From positions 726,009-771,178 of the forward strand of contig MNCI01033529.1 of NCBI GenBank assembly GCA_015680685.1: a stretch of DNA of 45,170 nucleotides, read 5' to 3'. The translations under genes were made by a program, and so were the position numbers. Of this stretch, positions 1-8,571 are shown in pieces. Position 1 is the first letter of the stretch. Every line of letters begins with the position of its first letter. Below the pieces are notes generated by a model, which did no database searches, was not told where the DNA came from, and was given only the letters and a program-made list of their open reading frames with translations. The DNA is from Gnetum montanum. Lineage: Eukaryota; Streptophyta; Gnetopsida; Gnetales; Gnetaceae.

Positions 1-626
1 GGATTACCAAGCACAGACCCCAAATACGCCACTAGGTTACCAAGCATAGATCCCCCTAGCTACACCACTGGGCTACCAAGCAGTCACACTTAAATGCTCG
101 TAATCAAGTCGTACTCGTTCTGCTTCTAGGAGTTTCAGGGTGAGAGACTAATCGCGATGAGTAACCGATTTAACTTAACTAGCTGTACACACTCGTAGAT
201 GCTCGTAGTCAAGTCGTACTCACACCGCGCTATGAAAGCAATAAATAACATTAAATAAATAACAATAAATAAACTAAGTGAATGCTGCAATGATAAAGTA
301 ATCTCGATCTTTATTGCCAGTCGTGTACGTGTCCAAGTACGACACACTCGAATAAAGACATCGTACAATTACATTCACCACACTGCGGGCAGAGACGGAA
401 AAAATTCTAACTCTGGAGGGATCAAACTGCCAGAGCTTCGCTACTCTAAAATTGGGATGAAAATGAGGAAGAGCCACCTCTTATTTATAGAAATTGTGGC
501 TAACTGTGATATCGCTTACGCGATATCGCATACACGATATCACGGCCCATGATATATCGCGACCCATGATATAACGTGGGTGCCTTAACACGGCCGCTAG
601 CACTATGAGCAATTCATGTCTCATTA
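1..626 (-). repeat. Partial LTR of an Athila-like Ty3/gypsy element (TGATGAG family)
   Basis: This matches the LTR at 43,148-43,606 along its length: the same 'taccaagca' and 'ctcgtaatcaagtcgtact' blocks, 'gaataaag', 'ctaactctggag', 'gccagagcttcgctac' and a TATA-like box. The right end reads CTCATTA at 620-626, a decayed CTCATCA, so in minus orientation the LTR starts here with TAATGAGAC. No polypurine tract follows it (the sister LTR is followed by TACCCCC), so 626 is an outer boundary: a solo LTR, or the 5' LTR of an element leaving the window to the left. It is inserted in the minisatellite that starts at 627. The other LTR end lies outside the window. Confidence 0.82.
481..490 (-). promoter_or_regulatory. 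TATA box of the left LTR
   Basis: The minus strand reads CTATAAATAA at the position where sister LTRs have CTATAAATAA (43,546-43,555) and CTATAAATAT (37,417-37,426). Upstream on the minus strand is a cluster of GATATCGCG-type palindromes (about 500-580). Promoter activity is inferred from the motif and its conserved place. Confidence 0.6.
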
Positions 627-960
627 CTAGTTTATGGTTCTAGTATAATGTGATCATAGTTTAAGGTTCAGGTGGACCATGTTATCATAGTTTAAGGTTC
701 TAGCAGACCATTGTGCTAGTTTAACATTGTAGCGAATGGTGGATGGCTAATTTAAGGTCATAGTGGACCATGTTGTGGGTGCCAGTTTAATGCCATAGCC
801 CAAGGACATTTTGTGCTAGTTTAACAACATAGCAGATGGTTTGTGCCAGTTTAACAACATAGCAGATGGTTTGTGCCAGTTTAACAACATAGTAGATATT
901 CTATGCCAGTTTAACATCATAGTAGACATTCTAGTTACCTTGCTTTATTATTGATGCGAT
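627..960. repeat. Minisatellite after the left pol region
   Basis: Degenerate tandem units of roughly 28-31 bp carry 'agtttaaggt' or 'agtttaaca' followed by 'catag(t/c)(g/a)ga'. The best three units lie at about 815-935. The array begins right after the pol stop region and is interrupted on its left by the LTR at 1-626. The equivalent array on the opposite strand follows the right pol region at 19,435-19,765. Related units occur at 9,975-10,100 and as single copies at the RT/promoter junctions (4,557 and 17,281). Confidence 0.7.
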
Positions 961-969
961 ATTACACGT

Positions 970-1912
970 TAGATGTAATATAGCTTAAGGTACAAGTGAT
1001 TGATAGGATTGTCAAACTCATTTCCATCTAAATCAACAAGCTTAAAGGCTTCATTTTCATATGTCTTAGTGAAAAAGGCCCTTCCTAATTGGCTAAGATC
1101 TTGTTCGTGGGCTCATGAATGGCCTTGAGGACTAGATCCCTTTTTTTGATTGGGCATTGGTGCAAATTGTGATAATGTTTTTGCCATTTTTTATCTTGAT
1201 ACCACTTGATGCTTAAGCATTTGGATGTGCTCTTCCTCTGTAGAGTCAAGATAAATGATTCTTGACTGATTTTTTGAGCCTCATCCAGAAAGTTCAAGAG
1301 GATCGTGCGGAGTGACAGGACCTACAATTCAAGGGGCAACACTACTTCAAATCCATACACAAGACTATATGGTATTTTACTTATTGTAGTTCTACATGTT
1401 GTGTAGTAGGCCCAAAGTGTGTAGACTAGTTGCTCATGCCATCATCACTTGCTATTGCTAAGCATAGTCTTCAGAAGGTTGACGATGACCTTATTTGTGG
1501 CCTTTGCTTGGCCATTTACTTGAGGGTCGTATGGTGATGAAAAGGAGTGTTTGATGTCAAATTTTTCATAGAAGGCTTTAGTAAATTGTGGCCCATTGTC
1601 TATGACTATATTCATAGGGAGACCAAATCGAGTCACTATATTGTCCAAAATGAATTTGCAAACCTGTTGAGATGTGGTCTTCCTAAGGGAAATAGCTTCT
1701 ACCCACTTCGTGAAATACTGAGTTGCAGTAATAATGAAGATATGTCTTATGAAAGACCTAGGTGTTATAGGCCCTACAATGTCTAATCCCCAATGTTGAA
1801 ATGGCCACGTGATCTGTGTAGTATGTAGCTCAGTTGGTGACACATGCATTAGATTCCCATGGCATTGACATATGTCACATGTCTTGACCTTATAGATGCA
1901 ATCATGCTTCAT
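970..1912 (-). pseudogene. Integrase of the left Tat-like pol (decayed)
   Basis: Retroelement integrase joins element cDNA to host DNA. The open stretch at 1,912-1,445 holds the end of the zinc domain (CDICQCHG), the first catalytic Asp in WGLDIVGP and the second in VIDNGPQF. The third catalytic residue, normally Glu in GQVE(V/A)TN, is Lys here (GQAKATNK), and the second-Asp-to-third-residue interval is four residues short. The C-terminal part continues at 1,297-1,085 (DEAQ, then KKRDLVLKA before the usual core-end motif) and ends near 970 with a NHLYL-like tail shared with the right copy. Stops separate the blocks. The family is Tat lineage by overall wording. The protein cannot be active: the frame is broken and the catalytic Glu is missing. 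Confidence 0.88.
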
Positions 1913-2269
1913 GTAAGGCTACTAGTAGCCTATACGTCTAATTTTTCCACCATTGCCTTGGGAGGTATATGCCCTCCACATAGTCCCTCATGGACTTGAT
2001 CAACGATTCTTTATGCTTCACTACCACTAACACAAATTAATAGTATCCTATCATAAGATCTACAAAATAAAGCATTGTCACCTATGAGAACTTACTATCA
2101 TGCACATTTTTGCATTGCATCATTTTGGGTAGATGTTAGGTTTTGTTGAGGCTAGCCATGTTGAAGGTATGCTTTAATGTCATCATAACATTCTTGAGCG
2201 TGGGCTGAACTTATAGATGTGATACTTGTTATGTGAATGATAGGGTCAGTGCACTCCATTATTTAAGTA

Positions 2270-2620
2270 GGTAAAGTAGGAAACATATTTGGTAATATGC
2301 GTAAAGCTAAAGTGGCCAATGCATCAGCTATAGTCTTTTTTTTACGAGGAATGTGCTAAACATCTAAGGTTGCAAATTGTTTCAGTAAGTGCTTTGCCAG
2401 ATCATAGTAAGGCTGTAAGTGTTGTGCTTTATAGGCATAGACCTTAGTGACTTGGTTAATGACTAGCTATGAATCACCTTGGATTGCTATATTTTGAATG
2501 CCTAACTCCTAAGCTACTAAAATACCCATAAGGAGACCTTCATATTCTACTATGTTGTTTGTACAAAGAAATGAAAAGTGGTATGCAAAAGGTTAGATCT
2601 CTCTAGAGAGAAATGTAATA
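2270..2620 (-). pseudogene. Second RNase H (Tat-type aRNH) of the left pol
   Basis: The minus-strand frame reads NNIVEYEGLLMG, then IQGDS followed by LVINQVTKVYAYKAQHLQ, then IADALATLA. This is the pattern of the extra RNase H domain that Tat-lineage Ty3/gypsy elements (Ogre, Retand, Grande and relatives) carry between the ordinary RNase H and integrase. The EYE and GDS acidic residues are present, but stops fall after LVA and GDS. The domain position, between the RNase H at 3,171-2,850 and the integrase, agrees with the lineage call. It is the best single marker here that the family is Tat and not Athila or chromovirus. Confidence 0.8.
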
Positions 2621-2849
2621 ATGGTAGTGGCACTACAACCTTGCATGGTTGAAGCATTGTCAAAGTGCAAAATGGCCTCAAATATTGCAAGTACTTGGCT
2701 TACATTACTAATATGCTCGTCTAGGAATTCGAGATCTATTGTTGTCTAATCATCTATAGGTAAAGTAGTGAGTTGTGTGGCTATTACCTGACCTTTTGTG
2801 GATGACTATGCTATGTAGTGTAGGTCAAATTCCACAGTTATTGCTTTCC

Positions 2850-3171
2850 ATCTAGCTATTCTGCTACTTTCATATATGTTGGTTGTAATGGCCCTAAGTA
2901 TGTTACTTTTGCAAATGATCTTGACCTGACTATGAAATAGGTAGTGTCTTCATTTTTTGAGCACAAAAACTAAGGCAAGATAGTTTTTCTCCACATCATT
3001 GTATTTTGCCTTATGAGTTATTAGTGCATGACTTAGGTAGTAAATAGGAATTTCAGAACCAACGCCCCTCTTTTGATAGAGCAAGGAAGTAATGGATGGA
3101 TTTGAGGTTACAAGGTAAATGTAGAAAGGCTTATCTCTTTGCGAAGGATAGATAGTTGGAAGATGAACCAA
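2850..3171 (-). pseudogene. RNase H of the left Tat-like pol
   Basis: Minus-strand frame: RDKPFYIYLVTS, then a variant of the usual 'GAVL' stretch, then PIYYLSHAL and AKYNDVEKNYLALVFVLKK. This is the first RNase H domain that follows RT in Ty3/gypsy pol; the pattern 'Y-x-x-x-E-K-x-x-LALV' is typical. The usual first catalytic Asp in 'YL-x-x-S' is replaced by Val-Thr. It continues directly from RT upstream with a short decayed linker. It is truncated by stops on both sides. Confidence 0.8.
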
Positions 3172-3199
3172 CTCCTTTTTTAGGTTGTTGAATGCTTCT

Positions 3200-4422
3200 T
3201 GACATTAGTCTGTGCACTCAAAGTTAACTCCTTTTTTGAGTAGGTGTTGCATTGGGTGCAACTTATTAGTTAACTTCACAATAAACCTTTATATGAATTG
3301 TACTCTACCTTGCAGTCTGCGTAACTCCTTGAGGTTTGTTGGTGGTGCTAAGTTGATAATAGCCTTGACTTTGTTTGGGTCTACACGTATTCTTGTTTCT
3401 GATACTACAAAGCCTAACATGCACCTGGTTTTAATTTTGAAGATACATTTTTTTGGATTGAGGCAAAGGTCATGCCTATGGCAACATTTAAGGACAAGGA
3501 TCAAATCATTTGCGTGATTAGGTGCTTTCTTGGACTTGACCGCTATATCATCATTGTAGTCATTTAGTCATTCTAGAAGATAATCACTAAAGATGTAGGT
3601 CATCGCATGTTGGTATGTTGATCCATCATTTTTTAGTCCAAAGGGCATCATCATATAATAAAACATCCCCCAAAGGGCTATGAAAGTAGTAGTAAGTTGG
3701 TGTTTTAGGTTTATGCAAATTTGGTTGTACCCTGAGAATCCATCCATGAAGGATAACAAGGCATGACCAAATATAGTATCGACAAGTTGGTCAATACTAG
3801 GTAGTGGGAAATCATCTTTGATTGTTGCCTTATTTTGGTCTTATAAGTCTATGCAAATGCATATACACCTAGTTTTATTAGGGACAACTATGATGTTTGA
3901 GACCTAATCTGCATAGTCAACTGCTTGGATGAACCTAGCTTAGTAAAGTTTAGTGATTTCATCACGGATGGCCAACATGATTTCTGGCATGATTCTACAA
4001 GCTTTTTGTTTGACTGGCTTGACATGCAGATCTAAGATGATGTTATGTTGGATTATACATAGGTCTAGGCCTGACATATCTTTAGAAGACCACATGAATA
4101 CCTTGGTATTGTCATTAAGGACTGTAGAAATACTCTATTGGATTTGAGGCTCTAATAAAGAGCTGAGCTTGAATGTTCTTGCTTCACCTTTACATGTTGT
4201 TATGGGATTTTCTATGAGTGGATCCTCAGTTACGTCACCTACTTCTAAGTCTAGGACTTGAACTAGATTTTCCAACCAATCTAATGATGTTTCCAATAAT
4301 ACTATGTTGCGGTCAAAAGGAGGTAATTCGAAGTCCAAAAGATCTATGTTCATGTGTCTCATGAGTTTTCCATAAGGTCCAATCAAGATTAAAGGTGAAC
4401 GAAGATCCTTGTGTGTACTCAT
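3200..4422 (-). pseudogene. Reverse transcriptase of the left Tat-like pol
   Basis: The region opens with an ATG at 4,422-4,420, fifteen bases after a conserved splice-acceptor-like TTTTGTAG. The first 95 codons (to 4,135) form a Tat-specific pre-RT segment (SPLILIGPYGKLMRHMN). RT core follows: FMDGFSGYNQI, TTFIALWG, MPFGLKNDGSTYQHAM (3,759-3,568), the catalytic box as YNDD (usually YVDD or YIDD), then LNPKKCIF, MLGFVVSE and VDPNKVKAI (3,504-3,289). Stops and small shifts divide it into at least three open stretches. The copy at 17,482-18,698 is homologous throughout. Reverse transcription of element RNA is the family function; this copy is dead. Confidence 0.92.
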
Positions 4423-4429
4423 TTTCCCA

Positions 4430-4560
4430 AGCGATCCTACAAAATAACCAGAAAAATGTCAAGTGTTACCTGTCTAATAGAGAAAAATGAAGCAAAATGC
4501 ATAAAATGAAAAAAATAGTGCTATAAAACATAACTATGTAGTATCTCAAAATTTCCAATT
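4430..4560 (-). promoter_or_regulatory. Intron-like 3' end and acceptor just before RT
   Basis: On the minus strand a T-rich tract ends in GGTTATTTTGTAG at 4,437, followed by GATCGCTTGGGAAAATGAG. The right copy has GTTATCTTACAG (17,467), then GATCTCTTGAAAAAATGAA. Both keep a pyrimidine-rich tract, an AG and the downstream GATC-CTTG. Ogre elements are known to splice an intron between the protease and RT parts of pol, so an RT-proximal acceptor fits the lineage. No donor has been matched, so splicing is inference. Confidence 0.5.
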
Positions 4561-5215
4561 TAAGGTCTTAGTGGACCATGCTACGTAAAGTGTAAAGCTA
4601 AGCAAAATTTGAAGGCTTGAAGTAGAACCCACCATGGGGCTAACTAAACATTCATTGGATAGATAGAAAAAGTGTAGAAAATTTCAAAATGTGACAAGCC
4701 AAAAAGAAGTTAGAAATTTTTCCTAACTCTGGATGTTACGTTGCATGAGACATGGGATGTTTTGTGTTATGCGTGGGACACGAGATATTCTACATTATGC
4801 ACAGGATGCAAAGCATCCTATGTTACGCACGAGACATAGGACATCCTAGTAAAATGATGTTTCATACAACCCTAGAGGGTATAAATAGTGGTTTACCCAT
4901 GGTAAACGTATCATTTTCACCATCATAGCTAACAATTCAAAGCATAGCGCAATCTAAAGTAGAGCGTAGCACCTATAGAGCATGACAACTAACAAACCAT
5001 AGCTGATAGCAAGTCAATGATTCATAGAAGTGAGCATAGACACCTTGGCTTGGCCAATGTGGAAAAAGGTCAGCACATCCTACAACGTCTTCCTAGGGCA
5101 TTTGTTGATGAGTGTCAAGAGGCACCATCTACTAGGTAGGCCATCACACGACTTTCATGTATTTTATTTTTCATGTTTATGCCTTGGGGTTTTGGGGGTA
5201 ACCTGCCCTAAGAAG
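4557..5215 (+). promoter_or_regulatory. Left divergent promoter and spliced leader
   Basis: This segment is homologous, in inverted orientation, to 17,290-16,640. In order it holds one minisatellite unit (4,557-4,585), about four ~28-bp repeats around 4,735-4,850, a consensus TATAAATAG at 4,880-4,888, and a leader with conserved blocks (CATTTTCACCAT, GAGCATGACAAC, GTGAGCATAGA, CAAGAGGCACCATCT). It ends at a conserved donor CTAG|GTAGG, with GT at 5,136-5,137 (CTAG|GTATG in the right copy). It points away from RT, towards the plus-strand gene at 6,185. Conservation of box, spacing and donor in two diverged copies supports a real promoter. Activity is not shown. Confidence 0.7.
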
Positions 5216-5799
5216 GGACTGCTATTGTTGCCATCTCCACCATGGCCAATGCACCATGACTATTGTGGCCACTGTAGCCATCGTGCCATGCCTATCACCC
5301 TTGCCATGGGCATCACACTGTGGCTACTGCTGCCACCATTTTGGCTGGGAATGGTGCAGGGGTTTGGATGGTGTTCTGGGTTATAACAATAGGCAAGGGT
5401 TTTGTCACAGGCTTTTGGGTGTTGGTTGGAGTAGGGTGAGACAAGGGTTTTATTGCATCCTATGTGATGGTATAGAATGGGAGTTTCATGTGTCCTGTTT
5501 AGCATAGCACATGGGAGAGGGTTTTGGCACTTTGTGTTTTATGCTACGTAACAAGGGTTTCTTGTGTGTCTCACAAAACTAAATAAAGTAAAGGTTTCAT
5601 GGGTGTCCCACATTGGTTTTTAGGCCCTATGGTATCCCTGATAGCATAACAAGAAAGTTGAAATTTTTTTGCATTTTGTTGCTACACTCCTTGGAAGCAT
5701 GACTAAGACTTTGTACATTTTTTCAAATTTTTCCTAGTTATGTATAGTTGCTATGCTACATGGGAGTATGTATAGTTGAAAACATTTCTCTACAAACTA
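5216..5799. other. Probable leader intron, no gene
   Basis: No coding homology is visible. If the donor at 5,136 is used, the next good acceptor is at 6,181 (a pyrimidine-rich tract, then ATAATGCAAG), giving an intron of about 1,045 nt that covers this stretch and the 54-bp repeats. The open frames at 5,256-5,507 on either strand are compositional ('ccatgg' and 'ttgtcac' runs) and have no family look. Confidence 0.45.
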
Positions 5800-6095
5800 T
5801 TCCCAAAATGTCATGGTCCATGGGAGTGTGACAAAGGCTTGGGAAAAAATTTCATTCAATTTCTTACCCTGCAGTTGTTACGATCCATGGGAGTGTGATG
5901 AGTACACTTAGAAAAAATTTTGCTTCAAAACTGTCACACTCTATGGGAGCCTGAAAAACACTTCGAAAAAATTTTGCTTCAAAATTATCATGCTCTACAG
6001 GAGCATGATTGACACTCAGAAAAATTTTTACTTCAAAACTATCATGCTCTATGGAAGAGTGAATAACACTTAGAAAAATTTTCAAAAAAAATTTC
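5800..6095. repeat. 54-bp tandem repeat
   Basis: Four clear units, and a weaker fifth at the left, share 'catgctctatggga', about 12 variable bases and 'acacttagaaaaatttt' followed by 'gcttcaaaact'. Units start near 5,874, 5,928, 5,982 and 6,036. Because 54 is a multiple of three, the minus strand stays open as an 18-residue repeat over 6,109-5,864, which I take as a by-product. The words 'acttagaaaaatttt' and 'atgctctatggga' also occur scattered at 14.2-16.6 kb. Confidence 0.75.
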
Positions 6096-6184
6096 CTTTT
6101 TTGATGCATTGTTTGTCAATTACTTTTTTTGTTGTTATTTCTCCTTTTTTAATACTAATATTTTCACTATGATAATGCAAGGTT

Positions 6185-6940
6185 ATGCTAAAGCCGATCC
6201 TCATTGTGATTGAGCTTGTAGGGATCTTATGTTGTATAAGCACCCCTGTGCATAATATCCCTACATCACATGCACAAGTAGGAGACTAGGTGGTTTGGTT
6301 CTGAGAGGGTGCACATGAGTTCTTGGAATTCCTGCTTCACGACTTTAGCATCATGATGTGGTCACACTTGCCTGCTAAAGTAGCAGGTGTCCTAGTTGAG
6401 ACATTATTACCTAGGGCAAACCATGGCATTTTAAAGTTCATGATGGATGGACCTGTTGAAGGCAAAGGTGTAGAGGACTCGAATCAACACCTAAAAGGCT
6501 TAAGACCTTTGCATTGGATTTGGGAAATGCTAAAGTTTAAATGCTACCATAAGTACAATACTTTGTTCATTGCTCACCACATGGGCACAACCTTTCAAAA
6601 TTCACCTAGAACCATCTACTACGGTAGAGGGTAAGTCCTATTGGGATGATGGAAATTTCATTTTTTTTACTTTGTATGAAATGCTTATTGCCATTTTATC
6701 TATTGCCAAATTTATGATTGATAAGGATAGCCTCCATGAAAGAGAAGGAATGTTAGCCTTGACCTAGACAATGCTACGAGAGTTCTCATCTACTGAGAAT
6801 ATACATGCTAGTGTGATAGAGCAATTGGGGATAGATGTGAAATGCTAAGATCTCAGGAGGTTAGATGGTGAGTGGGCATTCAGCCAAATACCCCTTGTGG
6901 AAGAAGTGTCAGTCCAAATACCACCATTCCCCACACCATT
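6185..6940 (+). pseudogene. FCP1/NIF-like HAD phosphatase domain, decayed, 5' part of a multi-exon gene
   Basis: One frame from an ATG at 6,185 to 6,630 (149 codons) has two stops (TAG 6,287, TGA 6,302). Its wording follows plant FCP1-homology (NIF, TIM50-like) phosphatases: an N-terminal KPILIV strand where the family has its catalytic DxD/DLNG (here ELVG, so the nucleophile is lost), EGAHEFLEF followed by MMWS (family RPGA-EFLEF-WSS), HLKGLRPLHWIWE (family KPL-L-VWE), then YNTLF followed by FQNSPRTIYY (family NTLLLDDSPYKALLNPPHTAIFP). The Asp pair after NTLF is Ala-His. GAGG|GTAAGT at 6,631 looks like a donor, yet a +1 frame continues with coding-like text to about 6,940. A captured host gene is likely; another HAD-like or element-specific protein is possible. 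Confidence 0.6.
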
Positions 6941-7034
6941 TGTGCCACACGAGTGATATTATTTGTTTCTTTACATGCATCTTTGATTTTTACTTTCCTA
7001 GTACATGGCTGATTCTATTTTTTGTTTACTATAG

Positions 7035-8078
7035 TAAAAACTAACTCCAAAGAGGTCATGGTGATTGTCTTAGGGAACATTGAGGCTAATCTTCTTTTTA
7101 AATATGGTGAGGTTGACAGTTCACAGCATTCGTTATGCCATGAGGCCCCAGTAACGATTGCCCAAAATGTTCAAGAGGCTGGGCTTATGGACATTTTTTT
7201 GGATATGAACCTAAGCATCCCATTAGCAAAAGTGATTTCCCTTGTTGACTCTTTTATAGAAAGCATTGACTACTTTTTCACGTAAGTTCACAATGTGTAG
7301 GTGATATTTGAGATCACTGATGATCTCTTTTTAGATCTCTTTGGTGTCCCCTTTGATGGTTTACCTGTGGGTGAAAAGACTAGCAAGGATTTAAAGCATT
7401 GAGAGGACATTGAAGAATGGCTAGGCATTGATAAAGCTTGCAACGACATTTACATGAAAAAAGCCAAATTGAAGGTTTCCTAGGACATCTATCCCATCTT
7501 CCGGGCTCTCGCTTTCCCCAAGCTACCTTTCCAAGGAAAAGTTCTTACAGTAGAGCAAGCTTGGATAATGAGGGACGTGATGGAGGAAGGGACTTGATAC
7601 AACTAGGCTAGATACCTTATGGATGTCTTATGAGCTGAGATGATTAAACTGCGCAACAAACTTGAGGCACACTCTCATGTTCACTTTGCATTTTTCATAG
7701 CATGCTTGCATAGGCTTGCAAAAGTTTTGGTGGTTTATGAAAATGGGATGCAAGATCACACCCAAATATCCAAGCCATGGATCTGCCATATATTCCCCAC
7801 AAATCGGTTACAAGACCCTGTAGAGACTATTAGTGAGTCCTTTTTAATGACCACCAAGGACTAGGTGGGATCATCTTTCCACATGTGCGATAGTCTTGGA
7901 GAGGCTCCTCCCATCCACATGAGCAATGAAATGAGGGGGGCACATCTTATTGCTAAGATAGTGAAGTCAAAATTTCAAATCAAAAAGCCTCATCCCACAA
8001 AGGTACCCCCACGCACAATCAAAGAAATGGATAAGAGGTTACACATCAAAGTTTGTAATGTGTAATCTAAGTTTGCAA
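7035..8078 (+). pseudogene. Large middle exon of the plus-strand gene, family unknown
   Basis: It follows an intron-like tract ending TTTACTATAG at 7,034. A single frame of about 348 codons runs to 8,078 with stops at 7,283, 7,298, about 7,400-7,630 (five), 7,862 and 8,063. Each can come from CAA, CAG, CGA or TGG by one transition. The text between stops is protein-like: LFLDLFGVPFDGLPVGEKT, EDIEEWLGIDKACNDIY, RALAFPKLPFQGKVLT, HVHFAFFIACLHRLAKVL. I do not recognise the family. Joining across the intron at 8,079-8,175 keeps the frame (A|AC), which supports a real gene. It continues the FCP1-like part upstream, although they could be two genes fused in decay. Confidence 0.6.
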
Positions 8079-8175
8079 GTATGCCTTAGTTAGCATATTT
8101 GTTATTTATTTCTTCTACTAGTTTTGTACATATATATGTTGAATAAGTGCTTTGCCCCTAGCTTATGCATCATAG
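8079..8175 (+). other. Predicted 97-nt intron
   Basis: The donor is GCAA|GTATGCC (GT 8,079-8,080) and the acceptor GCATCATAG|AC (AG 8,174-8,175). The inside is T-rich and AT-rich. Splicing joins a codon as A plus AC and keeps the same frame between the middle exon and the acidic repeat exon. Confidence 0.6.
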
Positions 8176-8463
8176 ACAAGGAGGAGGCCTTTACCATTGA
8201 AGAAGAGGGCCCTATCATAGAAGAGGAGGCCCCTACCATAGAAGAGGAGGCCTCTACTACAGAAGAGGAGGCCCCTACCAAAGAGGAGCTTTTTGCAGAA
8301 AATGTCCCGCAACTTAAAGGAAATATGACAACTGAAGATGCCATTACACTCCTAAGGAAGCTTGAGGAAGAGGGGTTGCATTTTGAGAATGGTGAGTTTG
8401 ATGGTTTGTTTGATGACATGCAGATGGGTGATCCCCCCGCTCTCACCCCTAAGGGTTTGCTAG
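8176..8463 (+). pseudogene. Exon with acidic heptad repeats
   Basis: The 96-codon exon is free of stops. Four to five 21-bp units encode EEEAPTI-type heptads (GPII, APTI, ASTT, APTK variants after EEE), followed by an acidic helix-like stretch (AITLLRKLEEEGLHFENG, then FDGLFDDMQMGD). Low-complexity Glu-rich repeats of this kind occur in chromatin and scaffold proteins, but no specific role follows. The exon lies between intron 8,079-8,175 and a second intron beginning GCTAG|GTAGAAG at 8,464. Of the exons of this gene it is the only one with an undamaged frame. Confidence 0.6.
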
Positions 8464-8571
8464 GTAGAAGCTTTGCACTGCCATTTATATTATGCTCTTT
8501 CTTTCTCTTTTTCCTCTGATCCTATTCTCTTTTATTTTCTCTTTTTATTTTTCCTTTTTTTTGTTATTTAG
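8464..8571 (+). other. Predicted 108-nt intron with strong pyrimidine tract
   Basis: The donor is CTAG|GTAGAAGC at 8,464 and the acceptor TTGTTATTTAG at 8,571. The 3' two-thirds is almost pure T/C (CTTTCTTTCTCTTTTTCCTC and following), the best branch/pyrimidine signature in the window. Reading through gives a meaningless hydrophobic tail (to the stop at 8,517), which argues for splicing. Confidence 0.55.

Noticed and set aside
5256-5507. Overlapping open frames on both strands
   Set aside because: Repetitive ccatgg/ttgtcac composition, no family motif, and they lie inside the predicted leader intron.
5864-6109. Minus-strand 81-codon ORF with 18-residue repeats
   Set aside because: A by-product of a 54-bp tandem repeat whose unit is a multiple of three; no start context or neighbours on that strand.
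8102-8446. Minus-strand Ser-rich ORF
   Set aside because: Antisense shadow of the Glu-rich heptad exon (GAA/GAG read as TTC/CTC/TCT).
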